Of a stretch of 64,000 nucleotides of DNA, positions 42,485-52,548 are shown piece after piece. The DNA is from Candidatus Tepidiaquacellales bacterium UBA2330. GTDB taxonomy: Bacteria; Bacteroidota; Ignavibacteria; Tepidaquicellales; Tepidaquicellaceae. A program made the translations under genes and the position numbers. The notes below the pieces were generated by a model. It was not told the DNA's origin and searched no databases. It worked only from the letters and a program-made list of their open reading frames with translations. How positions within the stretch are numbered: position 1 is the first letter of the stretch; every line of letters starts with the position of its first letter. Location: contig DDUU01000029.1 of assembly GCA_002344965.1 (NCBI GenBank), positions 98,490-162,489 of the forward strand. Direction: 5' to 3'.

Positions 42485-44605
42485 TTATCTGTTAAACAAA
42501 TAAGATATGTTTAGTCCGCTGAAGAAATTTCTCCTCGGACCTGATTCGTAATATTCCTGTCTGTCAGAATTGATCTGAACAAATGCTACGTATTTTTTAT
42601 CGAAAATATTATTCAACCCTGCAAATGCAAGTATCCTGAATTTTCCGTATGTCAGATCTGCTCCGATCTGAGCTCCCTGCAGGTAATATGATTCCGTTTT
42701 CAGCGAATCAACATTTTTATCATTTACCTGCATCTGACCGACATATAGTCCGTTCGTTTTTATAAATAAATTTCTTTCATTCTTAAGATCATAAATATAA
42801 TGCAGTTCACCTGTAATATAGTGATCCGGGTTTGCCGGTTCAGTATTTCCTGAATAGTCTTCAGTATTTACTAATCCGTTTCCTGCAATATTCAGCGCAG
42901 TGTAACTGTCATATTTAAAATCTGAATAAGTATAGGAAGTAGCGAATTTTAAACCTCTTGCTATTTCAGTATTAAATCCGAATTCCAGTCCTTTTCTGTT
43001 CACAGTTGCTGCATTTCTGAAATATACATCACCGTCCACTGTAAAGGGTATAATTGCGTCATCTATCTTCGTTGCATAAAGCGTAAGTTCTAAAAATGAA
43101 TTTCTGAAAACATTACTGCCTCTGTTAGGAATTTCACCTTTATATCCGATTTCATAGTTTGTTGATTTCTGCGGATTCAGATCGGGGTTTATTGCTTTTA
43201 AACCGCCGTCCGATGAAAACGGGAAATTTTCCAGCTCATTATTTGCCGGTACATCAAATCCATATCCGAATGAACCGTAAATCGACATTCTTGGATTCAG
43301 CTTATAATTCAATGCAAATTTAGGAGTGAAATTACTGAACTTTCTGCTTGTATCCCGGAATCCGGCTATAAGATCGCTTTTTGACGTTATGACATTATCG
43401 TACCTGCCTGTTATTAATAAATTCAGTTTTCCGACAACTACCGGTATCTGATTGAGAAAATATACACCGATATTTGATAATGTCTCATCGGTTAATGCCA
43501 GAAGATCGTCTCCTCTGATACCGCCAATGTTATTAAATTCAGCAATCGGTCCGTCCTGATAAAATAAATCTCCGCCAATGGAGAATTCATTTTCCCTGCT
43601 TCCGAATTTTGTTTTATTTATATATCTGAAAGAACTGCCGACTCCCCATCTGGTGAATACCCTGTATGTTGCAGCCGTCCTGTCAAATTCCTTTATTGTA
43701 CCGTAACCTGTAAATTCAATAAAATTTTTCTTGTCTTTATCAATATATGTGCTGTATGTAATTCCCAGTCTTCCCTTATCTGATAATCTCTTTGAATCTC
43801 TGCTGACATCTCTCGGATTTGCCTGTAGATCGTTTGTATTATACTGTTCCAGCGTCAGTGAACCCGGAAGTTTTATTAAACCCTTTACCAGATATCCGTT
43901 AACCAGTAACTTTGAATCCGATGACAAATCCGCTTCATATATTGAGTTAAATCTTGTCTGATATTCCTGACTATGATCTCTGTATCCCTGATAATTTTGA
44001 TAACTGTATGTCGCCATAAATCTCTGTGTACCTGCGTTAACTCCGACCTTGATACCGTTTTTTCTCAATGAATAATCTCCGAATTCATTGTCCAGCATTA
44101 CAAATGATGTCGGGAAATATTTATCCGTAAAAAAATTAATTACTCCGCCCGGAGCATTTGTATAGAGCGAACTTAAATTTCCCTTTGAAACTTCAATCTT
44201 ACTTATAGCCGTAAAATCAAGCGCTTCAATTCTTGTCTGACCGTCAGGTTCCGATTCCGGAATACCGTCCAGCAATATCCTTACACCTCTGATCCCTGTG
44301 TTCGATCTTGATCCGAATCCTCTTATTGACACTCTTACATCATGATTTCCGTATCGGGGCTGAAGTATCAGACCGGGTACATTAGTAATCACATCATTCA
44401 GACCCATTTTTCTTGACGACTTCCATTGAGAATAATCTATCCTCGAAACAGAAAAAGGAATATCGATAAGCTTCTGCTCCGTCCTTGTAGCTGAAATAAT
44501 TATCTCATCCGTTTCATAATCTGTAGTATCGGCACTGTCCTGAGCATTTGACAAAGCAGATGTTCCTAAAAAAACAATCATAAAGAATTTAAATAAATTT
44601 TTCAT
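42485..44605 (-). CDS. TonB-dependent outer-membrane receptor
   Basis: A 706-residue outer-membrane transporter. Signal peptide about 1-21; TonB-box-like DEIIISATRTEQ near 33-44. The plug domain (about 45-155) holds the family signatures VPGLILQPRYG, VSIRGFGSRSN, RILLDGIPESEPDGQT and SLYTNAPGGVINF. A 22-strand barrel follows with the late signature GLNNIFDKKYVAF. It lacks a SusD partner and the N-terminal carboxypeptidase-like domain, so it is more like a siderophore, metal or vitamin receptor than a SusC glycan transporter. No riboswitch motif was recognised upstream. Confidence 0.92.
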   Translation of the reverse strand: MKNLFKFFMIVFLGTSALSNAQDSADTTDYETDEIIISATRTEQKLIDIPFSVSRIDYSQWKSSRKMGLNDVITNVPGLILQPRYGNHDVRVSIRGFGSRSNTGIRGVRILLDGIPESEPDGQTRIEALDFTAISKIEVSKGNLSSLYTNAPGGVINFFTDKYFPTSFVMLDNEFGDYSLRKNGIKVGVNAGTQRFMATYSYQNYQGYRDHSQEYQTRFNSIYEADLSSDSKLLVNGYLVKGLIKLPGSLTLEQYNTNDLQANPRDVSRDSKRLSDKGRLGITYSTYIDKDKKNFIEFTGYGTIKEFDRTAATYRVFTRWGVGSSFRYINKTKFGSRENEFSIGGDLFYQDGPIAEFNNIGGIRGDDLLALTDETLSNIGVYFLNQIPVVVGKLNLLITGRYDNVITSKSDLIAGFRDTSRKFSNFTPKFALNYKLNPRMSIYGSFGYGFDVPANNELENFPFSSDGGLKAINPDLNPQKSTNYEIGYKGEIPNRGSNVFRNSFLELTLYATKIDDAIIPFTVDGDVYFRNAATVNRKGLEFGFNTEIARGLKFATSYTYSDFKYDSYTALNIAGNGLVNTEDYSGNTEPANPDHYITGELHYIYDLKNERNLFIKTNGLYVGQMQVNDKNVDSLKTESYYLQGAQIGADLTYGKFRILAFAGLNNIFDKKYVAFVQINSDRQEYYESGPRRNFFSGLNISYLFNR

Positions 44606-45134
44606 TTTTATAGTTTTAGTTAATAGTTAAATTTTTAATTTACTGTGAATTATTTTTGTGAATCATTCCGAGTTCATCAGCATTCAGTGCCTTGTTGCAT
44701 AAAGATCCTTTTATGCAATTTCTCCTGCTGTTACAGGAGATTAGATTATATACAATATTTTTTGCCGTATGCGATATTGCAATGAACCGCCTCTTTGAAA
44801 GGGAATTAAAAAAAAGAAGTATCATTAATCTCAGCATACATTACTGCAAAAAGTATCCGGCCCCGAACGCTGATGTATCGGCATAATTTATTCTCAAAAC
44901 CTCATCAATATGAGCGGTATATGTTATCATTTCACCGCTTCCACAGTTATATTCCGTATTCTTCGCAAACTTATTTCTTTTACAATGTTATTCTGTAAAT
45001 ACACTTTTGAATCGGAATTTCTTAATTCTATAATTTTAAATCCTGTCATACATTTTCAGACAACCTGTATGAATAAATGTTAAAATTAATTTTCTGATTA
45101 CTTTAAAAAATTGGGAAAACTGAATACCGGAATA
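44606..45134. other. 529-base noncoding region with two hairpins before the TonB receptor
   Basis: No convincing gene. Two tandem hairpins lie 90-136 bases upstream of the receptor start: TTGCATAAA/TTTATGCAA (44695-44718) and TCTCCTG/CAGGAGA (44721-44740). They could be a leader structure of the receptor mRNA. I looked for cobalamin and TPP riboswitch cores and saw none. Short open frames on both strands here lack recognisable features. Confidence 0.45.
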
Positions 45135-45539
45135 CTAACAAAGTATTCTGACGGTCATGAGAGAATTAATAGATGATATGTTCTTTAAAAAAATATTGGG
45201 TCCGTGTGTTGAGTTGATATTTCTGAAATGAAGATTATGAAAATCATCAGAGTTGGAAATAAAATTACTGTATTCCTGATTGTCTGGAATTATTCTCTGC
45301 TGCTTGCCGAAATTGAACTGATGAGGAATAACAGCGGAGTATGATTTGATCATTGTATTACCGGGAGAATTAGCTTTATTGAGAACTGTGTTGCTGTAAT
45401 ATATATTTTCCGTAATGAATGTATTATCTGAACCTGTTGACTGAACAAATTCATTTCCCGTTAAAGAATATACCGGTAGAATAAAAATTATTCCTGTCAG
45501 AATGTTTATAATAAACGTTATGTATTTTCTGTTTCTCAA
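45135..45539 (-). CDS. Hypothetical small exported protein
   Basis: A 134-residue frame with a TTG start and a credible signal peptide (MRNRKYITFIINILTGIIFILPVYS). The mature part is rich in Asn and Ser (SNFISNSDDFHNLHF) without a known motif. No neighbour helps to place it. It could also be a fortuitous frame in AT-rich DNA. Confidence 0.42.
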   Translation of the reverse strand: MRNRKYITFIINILTGIIFILPVYSLTGNEFVQSTGSDNTFITENIYYSNTVLNKANSPGNTMIKSYSAVIPHQFNFGKQQRIIPDNQEYSNFISNSDDFHNLHFRNINSTHGPNIFLKNISSINSLMTVRILC

Positions 45540-45611
45540 AATATATTTAGACTAAAATAAATTTAAGAATATTTAATTTCAAGTCTTTGTTTATAAACTC
45601 ATAAAAAAAAA

Positions 45612-45630
45612 CAGCCGGAATGTCCGGCTG
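45612..45630 (-). terminator. Intrinsic terminator after the barrel protein gene
   Basis: CAGCCGGA pairs with TCCGGCTG across a three-base loop; on the minus strand a run of nine Ts follows. It lies 36 bases past the stop at 45666. Confidence 0.85.
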
Positions 45631-45665
45631 CCTCAATTTGAATTTTTGTATATATTTAAAATGAA

Positions 45666-46301
45666 TTACTTCAGATAAGCTATTCCGATGTTCGCATTAA
45701 AAAATGAATATGAGTTATTATCAGCTTTTCCCAGCGGCTCACCCGAGCTGAAAGCGTAATTGTATCTGCCGTTTATTGTCAGACCGACATTGCTTCCCAG
45801 ATTAAATATTACGCCGACTTCAGGACTTAATCCGAAGTGCCAGTTATCGTTATCAATTATATTAGCTCCGACCTGCAGTCTCTGCCAGATATAATAAGCT
45901 CCTACATTCGCCTGAATGTAAGGTATTGTTTTGCTTCTTAATGTTTTGTTAAAGTGATATCCTAATGTTGCAAAGACAGGAGTATAGTTAAGATATCTTG
46001 CTTGAGGACCAGAAAGAGTTCCGTTTGATAATTCAGTTGTTCCGTTTTCTTCTTCATCAGAAATTACATTCAGTCCCATCTCTACTCCAATAGATAAATT
46101 ATTCTTAACAAAACTCTTGATCTGAAAAGAACCTGCCCAAAATCCGGGATTGCTCAGAAAGTCTGACGCTCTTCCCATATTGAATGTTGTATTGTATTCT
46201 ATTGAAGTTATATAACCGCCTTTTCTTGTCTGCGAATTTGCATAATCTGATAAAGAAAATGTTATCAATATTGCTATGGCAACAAGTATTAATTTTTTCA
46301 T
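45666..46301 (-). CDS. Outer-membrane beta-barrel (OmpA/OprF N-terminal-like) protein
   Basis: A 211-residue exported protein; signal peptide about 1-23 (YANSQ). Eight-strand barrel pattern with NLSIGVEMGLNVI, TPVFATLGYHF, TIPYIQANVGAYYIW, FGLSPEVGVIFNLG and VGLTINGRYNYAF, as in small porin-like barrels. It ends FFNANIGIAYLK. It follows a lipoprotein gene by 48 bases on the same strand, so the two may be co-transcribed. Confidence 0.8.
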   Translation of the reverse strand: MKKLILVAIAILITFSLSDYANSQTRKGGYITSIEYNTTFNMGRASDFLSNPGFWAGSFQIKSFVKNNLSIGVEMGLNVISDEEENGTTELSNGTLSGPQARYLNYTPVFATLGYHFNKTLRSKTIPYIQANVGAYYIWQRLQVGANIIDNDNWHFGLSPEVGVIFNLGSNVGLTINGRYNYAFSSGEPLGKADNNSYSFFNANIGIAYLK

Positions 46302-46349
46302 TATAATAAATTTATTTTTTTTAAAATTGTTTTCGAAATCGTTTTATCT

Positions 46350-46949
46350 TTATCTGAGATACGGAGACTGTTCAAATGCTTTATCGATCCCTTTTGTGAT
46401 TCTCTGTTCTACATTTCCGCCCGAACCCACAAGTCCGTTTGCAACTCCTATCCATTGTATCGGAAGCGTAGTGCTGCTGCTTGGAATATTTACATCAGCT
46501 ATTGCTACTCCGACAGTACCGGTAGTGTATTCATATGTATTTCCGTAATAAGGATAGCACCATGAATAGCCCCAGTAATCATACCAGCATCCGCCGCTTT
46601 CTGTAACTGTATAAGATGTTGTTGTAATAAAATTTCCTACTGTTACAACTCCCGCTCCCGCAGAATCATTAACTCTTACCCATCCGAGAGAATTGAGATT
46701 GCTCAGTGTGGTTGATTTGATAAGGTTGTCGTATTGTCTGGAAATTGTTCCTCCGTCGCGATGCACTACCGTATCAAGAAAATAATATTTTGTAACGTTC
46801 TGAAAATTGTAGTCAGGGTTATAAAAACTGCCGACTACATCATAATTGTCTGTTTCAAGACCGTAATCATAATAGCAGGATGAGATTACAACCGGTGACA
46901 ATAAGACAATTACCAAAAAAAATCTTTTAAAAAGTAATAACTTTTTCAT
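46350..46949 (-). CDS. DUF4136 lipoprotein
   Basis: A 199-residue lipoprotein, signal peptide ending VISS-Cys25. The layout matches DUF4136: NYDVVGSFYNPDYNFQNVTKYYFLD at the start, LNSLGWVRV in the middle, YTTGTVGVAIADVN, and LPIQWIGVANG before a C-terminal helix with KAFEQSPYL. A Cys/Tyr/Trp-rich insert (CWYDYWGYSWCYPYYG) is unusual. The family has no known activity. It is the first gene of a two-gene minus-strand unit. Confidence 0.82.
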   Translation of the reverse strand: MKKLLLFKRFFLVIVLLSPVVISSCYYDYGLETDNYDVVGSFYNPDYNFQNVTKYYFLDTVVHRDGGTISRQYDNLIKSTTLSNLNSLGWVRVNDSAGAGVVTVGNFITTTSYTVTESGGCWYDYWGYSWCYPYYGNTYEYTTGTVGVAIADVNIPSSSTTLPIQWIGVANGLVGSGGNVEQRITKGIDKAFEQSPYLR

Positions 46950-47215
46950 ATTTAATTATTTTAATTTATTTTACCTGTCAAATTAACTCTATATAATTGC
47001 ATTTTCAATTTAAATTTTAACCTAAGCTTATTAAATAATTCTTAACATTTATTTCAAGAAGTTTTTGATAATTTAACTAGCATGCAGTTATCAGAACTTA
47101 AGTTCACAAAATTGAGTTACTAAAATCCTGCTGCAAGTTGGTTTCTTGGCTTTTTATTCAGCACTTAAATAAGTATTTTAACCGATTCATTTTAAAAAAT
47201 AAGCTAACATATTAA

Positions 47216-48973
47216 ATGCAAAACAAAAAAAATTATCTCAAATTTGTTTCATTTCTGATCTTAATCTCAATGACAGTGATAGTTGCCTGCTCATCCAAAA
47301 AAAAGCAGGTGGTTGCTGAAATCGGAGATGAGAAAGTTTATCTTGAGGATTTTGAAAATCAGTACATGAAGACCGTTAATAATATAGATTCAGCAAGAAA
47401 TGCCACTATGGAAAAAAGATCGGAATTTCTTGAGCTGCTTATCAAATACAGATTAAAAGTAAAAGATGCAAGAGAAAGAGGTCTTTTGAGTTCCGAAGAT
47501 ATTCAAAATGATCTTACGCAGTATAAAGAAAATTTTCTTACTTCATTTCTTATAGACAAGGAAATAGTCGAACCTAAAATTAAAGATCTTTATGATAAAA
47601 AGGAATATGAAGTCAGAGCTTCACATATTATAATAACTCTTCCGCAGCAGAATATGCTGCCTGCGGATTCCATCGAAGGTTATGCAAAGGCAAATGAAAT
47701 TATTGCAAAATTGAAGGACGGCGCTGAGTTTTCAGAGCTTGCCGCAGAATATTCAAGTGATAATTCAGCCAAGCAAAACGGCGGGGATCTGTATTATTTT
47801 ACTGCAGGCATGACAGTTCCGGAGTTTGAAGACGCACTGTATAAACTTAAAGTCGGTGAATATACTAAAGAGCCGATCAGAACGAATTTTGGACTTCATA
47901 TTGTAAAACTCACGGATAAAAAGAAAAGAAACGACGGAATCAGAGCTTCTCATATTCTGATACAGGATCAAAAGGACAGTCTTGGAAATACAATTGATTC
48001 CATCGGTACATACAATAAAGCCAAAGAAACTCTCGAAAGAATAAAAAGCGGCGAAGATTTCGGAAAAGTCGCAACAGAAGTTTCCCAGGATCCGGGCTCT
48101 GCTCCGAAAGGCGGAGATCTTGGATTCTTTGACAGAAGAAGAATGATCCAGCCTTTTGACAGTGTCGCTTTTATGCTTAAAGTCGGTGAAGTTTCAGATC
48201 TTGTAAAAACTCCCTACGGCTGGCACATAATTAAAGTAACCGAAATTAAGCCGTACGCTTCCTTCGAAAAACAAAAGGAAACTCTTAAAGGCGACTATAA
48301 AAAAGGTCCTTCTTTCAAAACCGAATATTTGAAATATGTTGATAATCTTGTAAAGGATTTTAAGTTTGAGATAAAAGATGAAGGACTTAATTTTTTAACT
48401 AATAAATTTGACAGCACTAAAACTCTCACCAGTTTTAATCTTGATACAATGTTCGCTCCGGAAGAAAGAGAAATAGTTATAGCAAATTTCTCAGGCGGTG
48501 AATTAAAAGTGAATGATCTTATTGAATACCTTGGTAAGAACAAAGACGCTATGACCAGTATTGCAAACGCAGAGACTCTTACGAAAGTTATAAACGGCGC
48601 TGGTGAAATTCCTTTGTTATATAAAATGGCAATAAAAGAAAATGTTGAAAAAGATCCCGAATATATTGCACAGCTGACTGAATATGAAAACGGTCTTCTC
48701 AGTTTTAAAGTAGATCAGGAAGAGCTATGGAGAAAAATTAAAATTAATCCGGAAGATCTGCAGGGTTATTATGACAAAAATAAAGACAAGTATAGCTATA
48801 CTGACAGCAATCAGGTTAAATACAGAGCTTTCGAAGATGTTAAGTCTGAAATATCAAATTTAATCCAGCAGGAAAAATTTAAGGAAATGGAAATACAGTA
48901 CGTAGAGAACTTAAAGACCAAGTATCCGGTTAAAATTAACTCTGCAATATTAATAGAAGCATTTAAAGATTAA
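47216..48973 (+). CDS. Parvulin-type peptidyl-prolyl isomerase lipoprotein
   Basis: A 585-residue chaperone/isomerase for envelope protein folding. Lipoprotein signal ends VIVA-Cys25 followed by SSKKK. A SurA/PpiD-like helical N-domain (about 35-135) is followed by two parvulin domains. The first has VRASHIIITLP to FGLHIVKL (about 137-240), the second IRASHILIQDQ to YGWHIIKV (about 242-345). A helical C-terminal region follows. It is the only one of the pair with a lipid anchor. The next isomerase starts 3 bases later. Confidence 0.9.
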   Translation: MQNKKNYLKFVSFLILISMTVIVACSSKKKQVVAEIGDEKVYLEDFENQYMKTVNNIDSARNATMEKRSEFLELLIKYRLKVKDARERGLLSSEDIQNDLTQYKENFLTSFLIDKEIVEPKIKDLYDKKEYEVRASHIIITLPQQNMLPADSIEGYAKANEIIAKLKDGAEFSELAAEYSSDNSAKQNGGDLYYFTAGMTVPEFEDALYKLKVGEYTKEPIRTNFGLHIVKLTDKKKRNDGIRASHILIQDQKDSLGNTIDSIGTYNKAKETLERIKSGEDFGKVATEVSQDPGSAPKGGDLGFFDRRRMIQPFDSVAFMLKVGEVSDLVKTPYGWHIIKVTEIKPYASFEKQKETLKGDYKKGPSFKTEYLKYVDNLVKDFKFEIKDEGLNFLTNKFDSTKTLTSFNLDTMFAPEEREIVIANFSGGELKVNDLIEYLGKNKDAMTSIANAETLTKVINGAGEIPLLYKMAIKENVEKDPEYIAQLTEYENGLLSFKVDQEELWRKIKINPEDLQGYYDKNKDKYSYTDSNQVKYRAFEDVKSEISNLIQQEKFKEMEIQYVENLKTKYPVKINSAILIEAFKD

Positions 48974-48976
48974 AAA

Positions 48977-50257
48977 TTGAAGTTATTAAAAGTAATAATT
49001 ATTCCGGTTATTTTATTTCTGTCATCTGTCCTGTCAGCCCAGCAGGAAGGTGACAGAGTTCTTGCAATAGTAGGTAATGACATTATTACTGAATCTGATT
49101 TTCAGTATCAGCTTCAGTTATATGCACGTCAGAATCAGCTTCAGGAGATTTCTCCTTATATTATTCAGCAGATTTTTCAGTCCATCATAACCAATAAAAT
49201 AATATTAGCTAAAGCCGAACAGGACAGTATTTTTGTGAGCGAAGATGAAATAAACCGGGAGCTTGACAACAGGATCAAAGCCCTTGTTTCACAGGTTGGC
49301 TCTGAAGAGCAGCTTCAGGAAGTTTACGGTATGTCTCTGACAAAAATAAAAATACTTCTTAAAGAAGATCTCACAAAAAACCTGAAAGCTGAAAAACTCA
49401 AGAGACAAAGGTTTTCGGGCGGTGTCCGGATCTCGGACAATGAAATCAGGGAGTTTTATCAGAGTTACAAAGACAGTCTTCCGGATGTCAGCGAAGAGAT
49501 CGAAATTGCTTCCATTGTAATGGAAAGAAAAGTCAGTGATGCGGAAAAGAAAGAAGCCCGCAGAATTGCAGAGCTGATTCTCGACAGTATTAAGAGCGGA
49601 GTTGACTTTTCCGATCTGGCGCGTAGAAATTCAGCTGACTCAATGTCAGCCATACAGGGCGGTGATTTGGGCAGTGCTAAGAAAGGGAATTTTGTAAAAG
49701 AATTTGAAGACGCAGTCTTCAGTCTTTCTCCCGGTGAAGTCTCAGGAGTTGTAGAAACACAGTTCGGAATGCACATAATTAAGCTAAATGATAAAATCGG
49801 AGATAATGTAAAGTCACAGCATATTCTTATTAGATTTCCAAAATTTGAATCGTCTGATTTTGAGACAATAAATTTTATGAATGATCTGAAAGAAAAAATT
49901 AACAAAGGTGAAATTACATTTGAAGAGGCTGCGAAGACTTATTCGGATGATCCTCAGGCAAAAAAAACCGGGGGCTATCTTGGTAAAATCCCATCAGAAC
50001 AGTTCGACAGTCTCACTACAGAAGTAATTAGAAATCTGTCTCCCGGTCAGATCTCAGATCCTGTCAGAGTCGGCTCTGATACTGAATACGGTTATCAGCT
50101 TATTAAGCTGATTCAGATAATTCCCGAACATCCTCTTTCTTTTAAAGACGATTATGACAGAATTAAAAGATTCGCGGAAAATTTTAAGGAAAGCAAGGAA
50201 ATGGAAAAATGGATTGAAGAGTTAAGAGAATCAATCTATGTGGATATAAAAATGTAA
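48977..50257 (+). CDS. SurA-like periplasmic peptidyl-prolyl isomerase
   Basis: A 426-residue exported protein with TTG start and signal peptide (VIIIPVILFLSSVLSAQ). The SurA N-domain carries VLAIVGNDIITESDFQYQL. Parvulin domain 1 (about 170-275) ends TQFGMHIIKL; domain 2 (about 278-385) runs from VKSQHILIRF to YGYQLIKL. SurA chaperones unfolded outer-membrane proteins to BamA. Co-transcribed with the preceding lipoprotein isomerase; the pair probably serves the many barrel and T9SS proteins encoded nearby. Confidence 0.9.
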   Translation: MKLLKVIIIPVILFLSSVLSAQQEGDRVLAIVGNDIITESDFQYQLQLYARQNQLQEISPYIIQQIFQSIITNKIILAKAEQDSIFVSEDEINRELDNRIKALVSQVGSEEQLQEVYGMSLTKIKILLKEDLTKNLKAEKLKRQRFSGGVRISDNEIREFYQSYKDSLPDVSEEIEIASIVMERKVSDAEKKEARRIAELILDSIKSGVDFSDLARRNSADSMSAIQGGDLGSAKKGNFVKEFEDAVFSLSPGEVSGVVETQFGMHIIKLNDKIGDNVKSQHILIRFPKFESSDFETINFMNDLKEKINKGEITFEEAAKTYSDDPQAKKTGGYLGKIPSEQFDSLTTEVIRNLSPGQISDPVRVGSDTEYGYQLIKLIQIIPEHPLSFKDDYDRIKRFAENFKESKEMEKWIEELRESIYVDIKM

Positions 50258-50419
50258 GTATTAACGTAATGTGTTTTTATGTGATGTTATACGTTTTGTA
50301 TTAAGGAAGTATAAATTATATGTAATACTCAAATCCTGTTAGTTGATATTTATTGAAAATATACAATTGATACGGAGGTTTTCTTAATCTCATTAACTTC
50401 ATAAAACCAATCCGTCAGT

Positions 50420-52537
50420 ATGAATTTTTCTTTTAATGCAGAATACGGTCTGCTCTATTCTTTATTGCTGCTGATAATTTCAGGTGTGATTGCGTATTTC
50501 TATTATAAAAGAACTTCATTAAAAAACCCTCAGAAAAAGTTATTTACAATACTCAGAACTATAACTGTCTTCCTGTTTCTACTGTTGCTGCTTTCCCCCG
50601 TGTTTTCATTTATTTCCGGAATATCACCCCCGCCAAAGAATGTCTTTCTTATAGACAATTCCGAAAGCCTTCTTATTGAAAACCGTAATGAGATCTTAAA
50701 AAATATTCTTACATCAGAACTAATGAATGCAGGAGCGGGAAATTCAGAAAATGTATTCTATCTTTTTTCTGAAAATCTGATGAGAGAATTAACCAGGGAT
50801 GAACTCAAATCAATAGCATATGAAGGCGTAAATAATTTTTCAACCGATCTTTCTTCTTCCTTAAACACATTGAACAGTAACCTTTCAGAGAGCAATATCT
50901 CAACCGTAAATATTATTTCGGACGGGATCATAAACGAAGGCGGCAATCCGCTTAAGTTCGCAGCGTTAATGAATGTATCTTTTAACTATTATCTTACAGG
51001 TGATACCGTTCAGAAAAAAGATGTTTCTGTAAAAAATCTTTATTTCAATAAAACAGCTTTTGCCGAAAGCAGCGTCCCTGTAAAGGTTCAGATAATGTCT
51101 TACTTGTATAATTCAGTTTTGAATGTCAGACTTTTCGAAGAAGATAAACTAATCGATACAAAGACGGTTGCGGTTAATGATAAACAGCTTTCTTATGAAG
51201 TTTCTTTCAGCGTGTTTTCACAGGACAGCAGAATAGTTAAATACAGAGTTGAAACCGAGCCTCTTGAAAATGAGATCACCCTTAAAAATAATTTCAGAGA
51301 TTTTTATATTAAATTTACTGACAATAAATTCCGTGTACTGTTTGTCTCAGGCGGTCCGGGTGCAGATAATTCATTTGTTACAGGTGAGTTAAAAAAGATC
51401 AGAAATTTCCGGACTGATGTAATGACTCAAAAAGCCGCAGGAGAATTTTATGAAGGCAGTTTTCCCGATACTGATAATTATGACGTTTTTATTCTGTCCG
51501 GATATCCTACCGCAGTGTCAGATCAGAGCGTTTTAAATAAAATCAGTTCAAGCATTGAAAAAAATAATTCGTCTCTGATTTTTATGGCTGCGAGAAAAAC
51601 TGATTACGCTAAGCTAAAAGCGATAGAAGATAAACTTAGTTTTAAAGTTTCTTCACATTCGGATAATGAAGAGCTAACCGGACTATCTCCGGTTGCATTT
51701 CCCGGAAATGAAATATTTGAAAGACTGGGTCAGCTTGGTTCAGTCAGCAGTATGCCTGATGTTTTTAAAACATCTTCCGTTTTTTCCGGAAATCCTTCAT
51801 CTGAAACCTTTATACTGACTTCAAGAAATTCCGGTCCGGCTTTGGTTATTGAAAATACTCCGGATAAAAAATCAGCTGCATTTCTTGTTTACGGGTTTTA
51901 TAAATGGAGACTGAATAAATCCGGTTCGGATAATTCTGATTTTTTCAGAAATATTGTTTCTGCTATAATTGTCGCCATAACCGATAAAGAAGCTAACAAA
52001 CACTTTTCAATAGAAACTTCAAAACCGGTATTTTCAAAATATGAAGATGTAAGGTTTAATGCTTCGATATTAAATCATGAAATAAAGGGCAGTGAAAAAA
52101 TTAAAGTGCGCATTTCAGGAACCGGATATGACAGAGAAATAGAAATGAACCGGCTAAATGATTTTCAGTATTCCGGTTCTGTCAGAATTCCCGAGGACGG
52201 GAATTATGAATTTAATGCAGGACTTTATGAAGACAATGTTCTGATCGAAGAAACTAAAGGCAGATTTTCCGTAGGGGAGAATAATTTCGAATTCATTGAG
52301 ACACGGGCTGATAATTCAATTCTAAAAATGCTTGCGCTTGAAACAGGCGGTGAAAATCTGACAGGCAGGAGCGGAAGTGAGATCAGCGGATTCATTTCTG
52401 ATATTAACAGCAGGTCGGAGTATGAAATTAAAACCGCTAAAAACCTTGAACTCAATGTGAACCCTTATTATCTTTCAGCACTGATTTTTTTATTGTGTCT
52501 CGAATGGTTTTTAAGAAAGAGAAACAATCTGCCTTAA
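50420..52537 (+). CDS. Membrane protein with VWA-like domain
   Basis: A 705-residue protein. Two N-terminal membrane helices (about 10-28 and 47-66) and one at the C-terminus (YYLSALIFLLCLEWFLRKR) frame a large outside part. It starts with a VWA-like domain whose metal site DxSxS is Asp79-Ser81-Ser83 in LIDNSESLL. A later VLFVSGGPGADNSFV begins a glutamine-amidotransferase-like fold, as in BatA-like and related VWA proteins of Bacteroidota. No MoxR ATPase or other Bat gene lies beside it. Role unknown. Confidence 0.75.
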   Translation: MNFSFNAEYGLLYSLLLLIISGVIAYFYYKRTSLKNPQKKLFTILRTITVFLFLLLLLSPVFSFISGISPPPKNVFLIDNSESLLIENRNEILKNILTSELMNAGAGNSENVFYLFSENLMRELTRDELKSIAYEGVNNFSTDLSSSLNTLNSNLSESNISTVNIISDGIINEGGNPLKFAALMNVSFNYYLTGDTVQKKDVSVKNLYFNKTAFAESSVPVKVQIMSYLYNSVLNVRLFEEDKLIDTKTVAVNDKQLSYEVSFSVFSQDSRIVKYRVETEPLENEITLKNNFRDFYIKFTDNKFRVLFVSGGPGADNSFVTGELKKIRNFRTDVMTQKAAGEFYEGSFPDTDNYDVFILSGYPTAVSDQSVLNKISSSIEKNNSSLIFMAARKTDYAKLKAIEDKLSFKVSSHSDNEELTGLSPVAFPGNEIFERLGQLGSVSSMPDVFKTSSVFSGNPSSETFILTSRNSGPALVIENTPDKKSAAFLVYGFYKWRLNKSGSDNSDFFRNIVSAIIVAITDKEANKHFSIETSKPVFSKYEDVRFNASILNHEIKGSEKIKVRISGTGYDREIEMNRLNDFQYSGSVRIPEDGNYEFNAGLYEDNVLIEETKGRFSVGENNFEFIETRADNSILKMLALETGGENLTGRSGSEISGFISDINSRSEYEIKTAKNLELNVNPYYLSALIFLLCLEWFLRKRNNLP

Positions 52538-52548
52538 AAAATTTCTAA

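Noticed and set aside
44640..44886. Short open frames on both strands in the TonB leader region
   Set aside because: No signal, motif or ribosome-binding site. They overlap each other and the hairpins.
44841..44930. Possible 29-residue minus-strand peptide starting MITYTAHIDEV
   Set aside because: Too short, no recognised family and no clear ribosome-binding site; kept only as an unsupported possibility.
44606..45134. Cobalamin or TPP riboswitch before the TonB receptor
   Set aside because: The conserved cores of both classes are absent on the coding strand.
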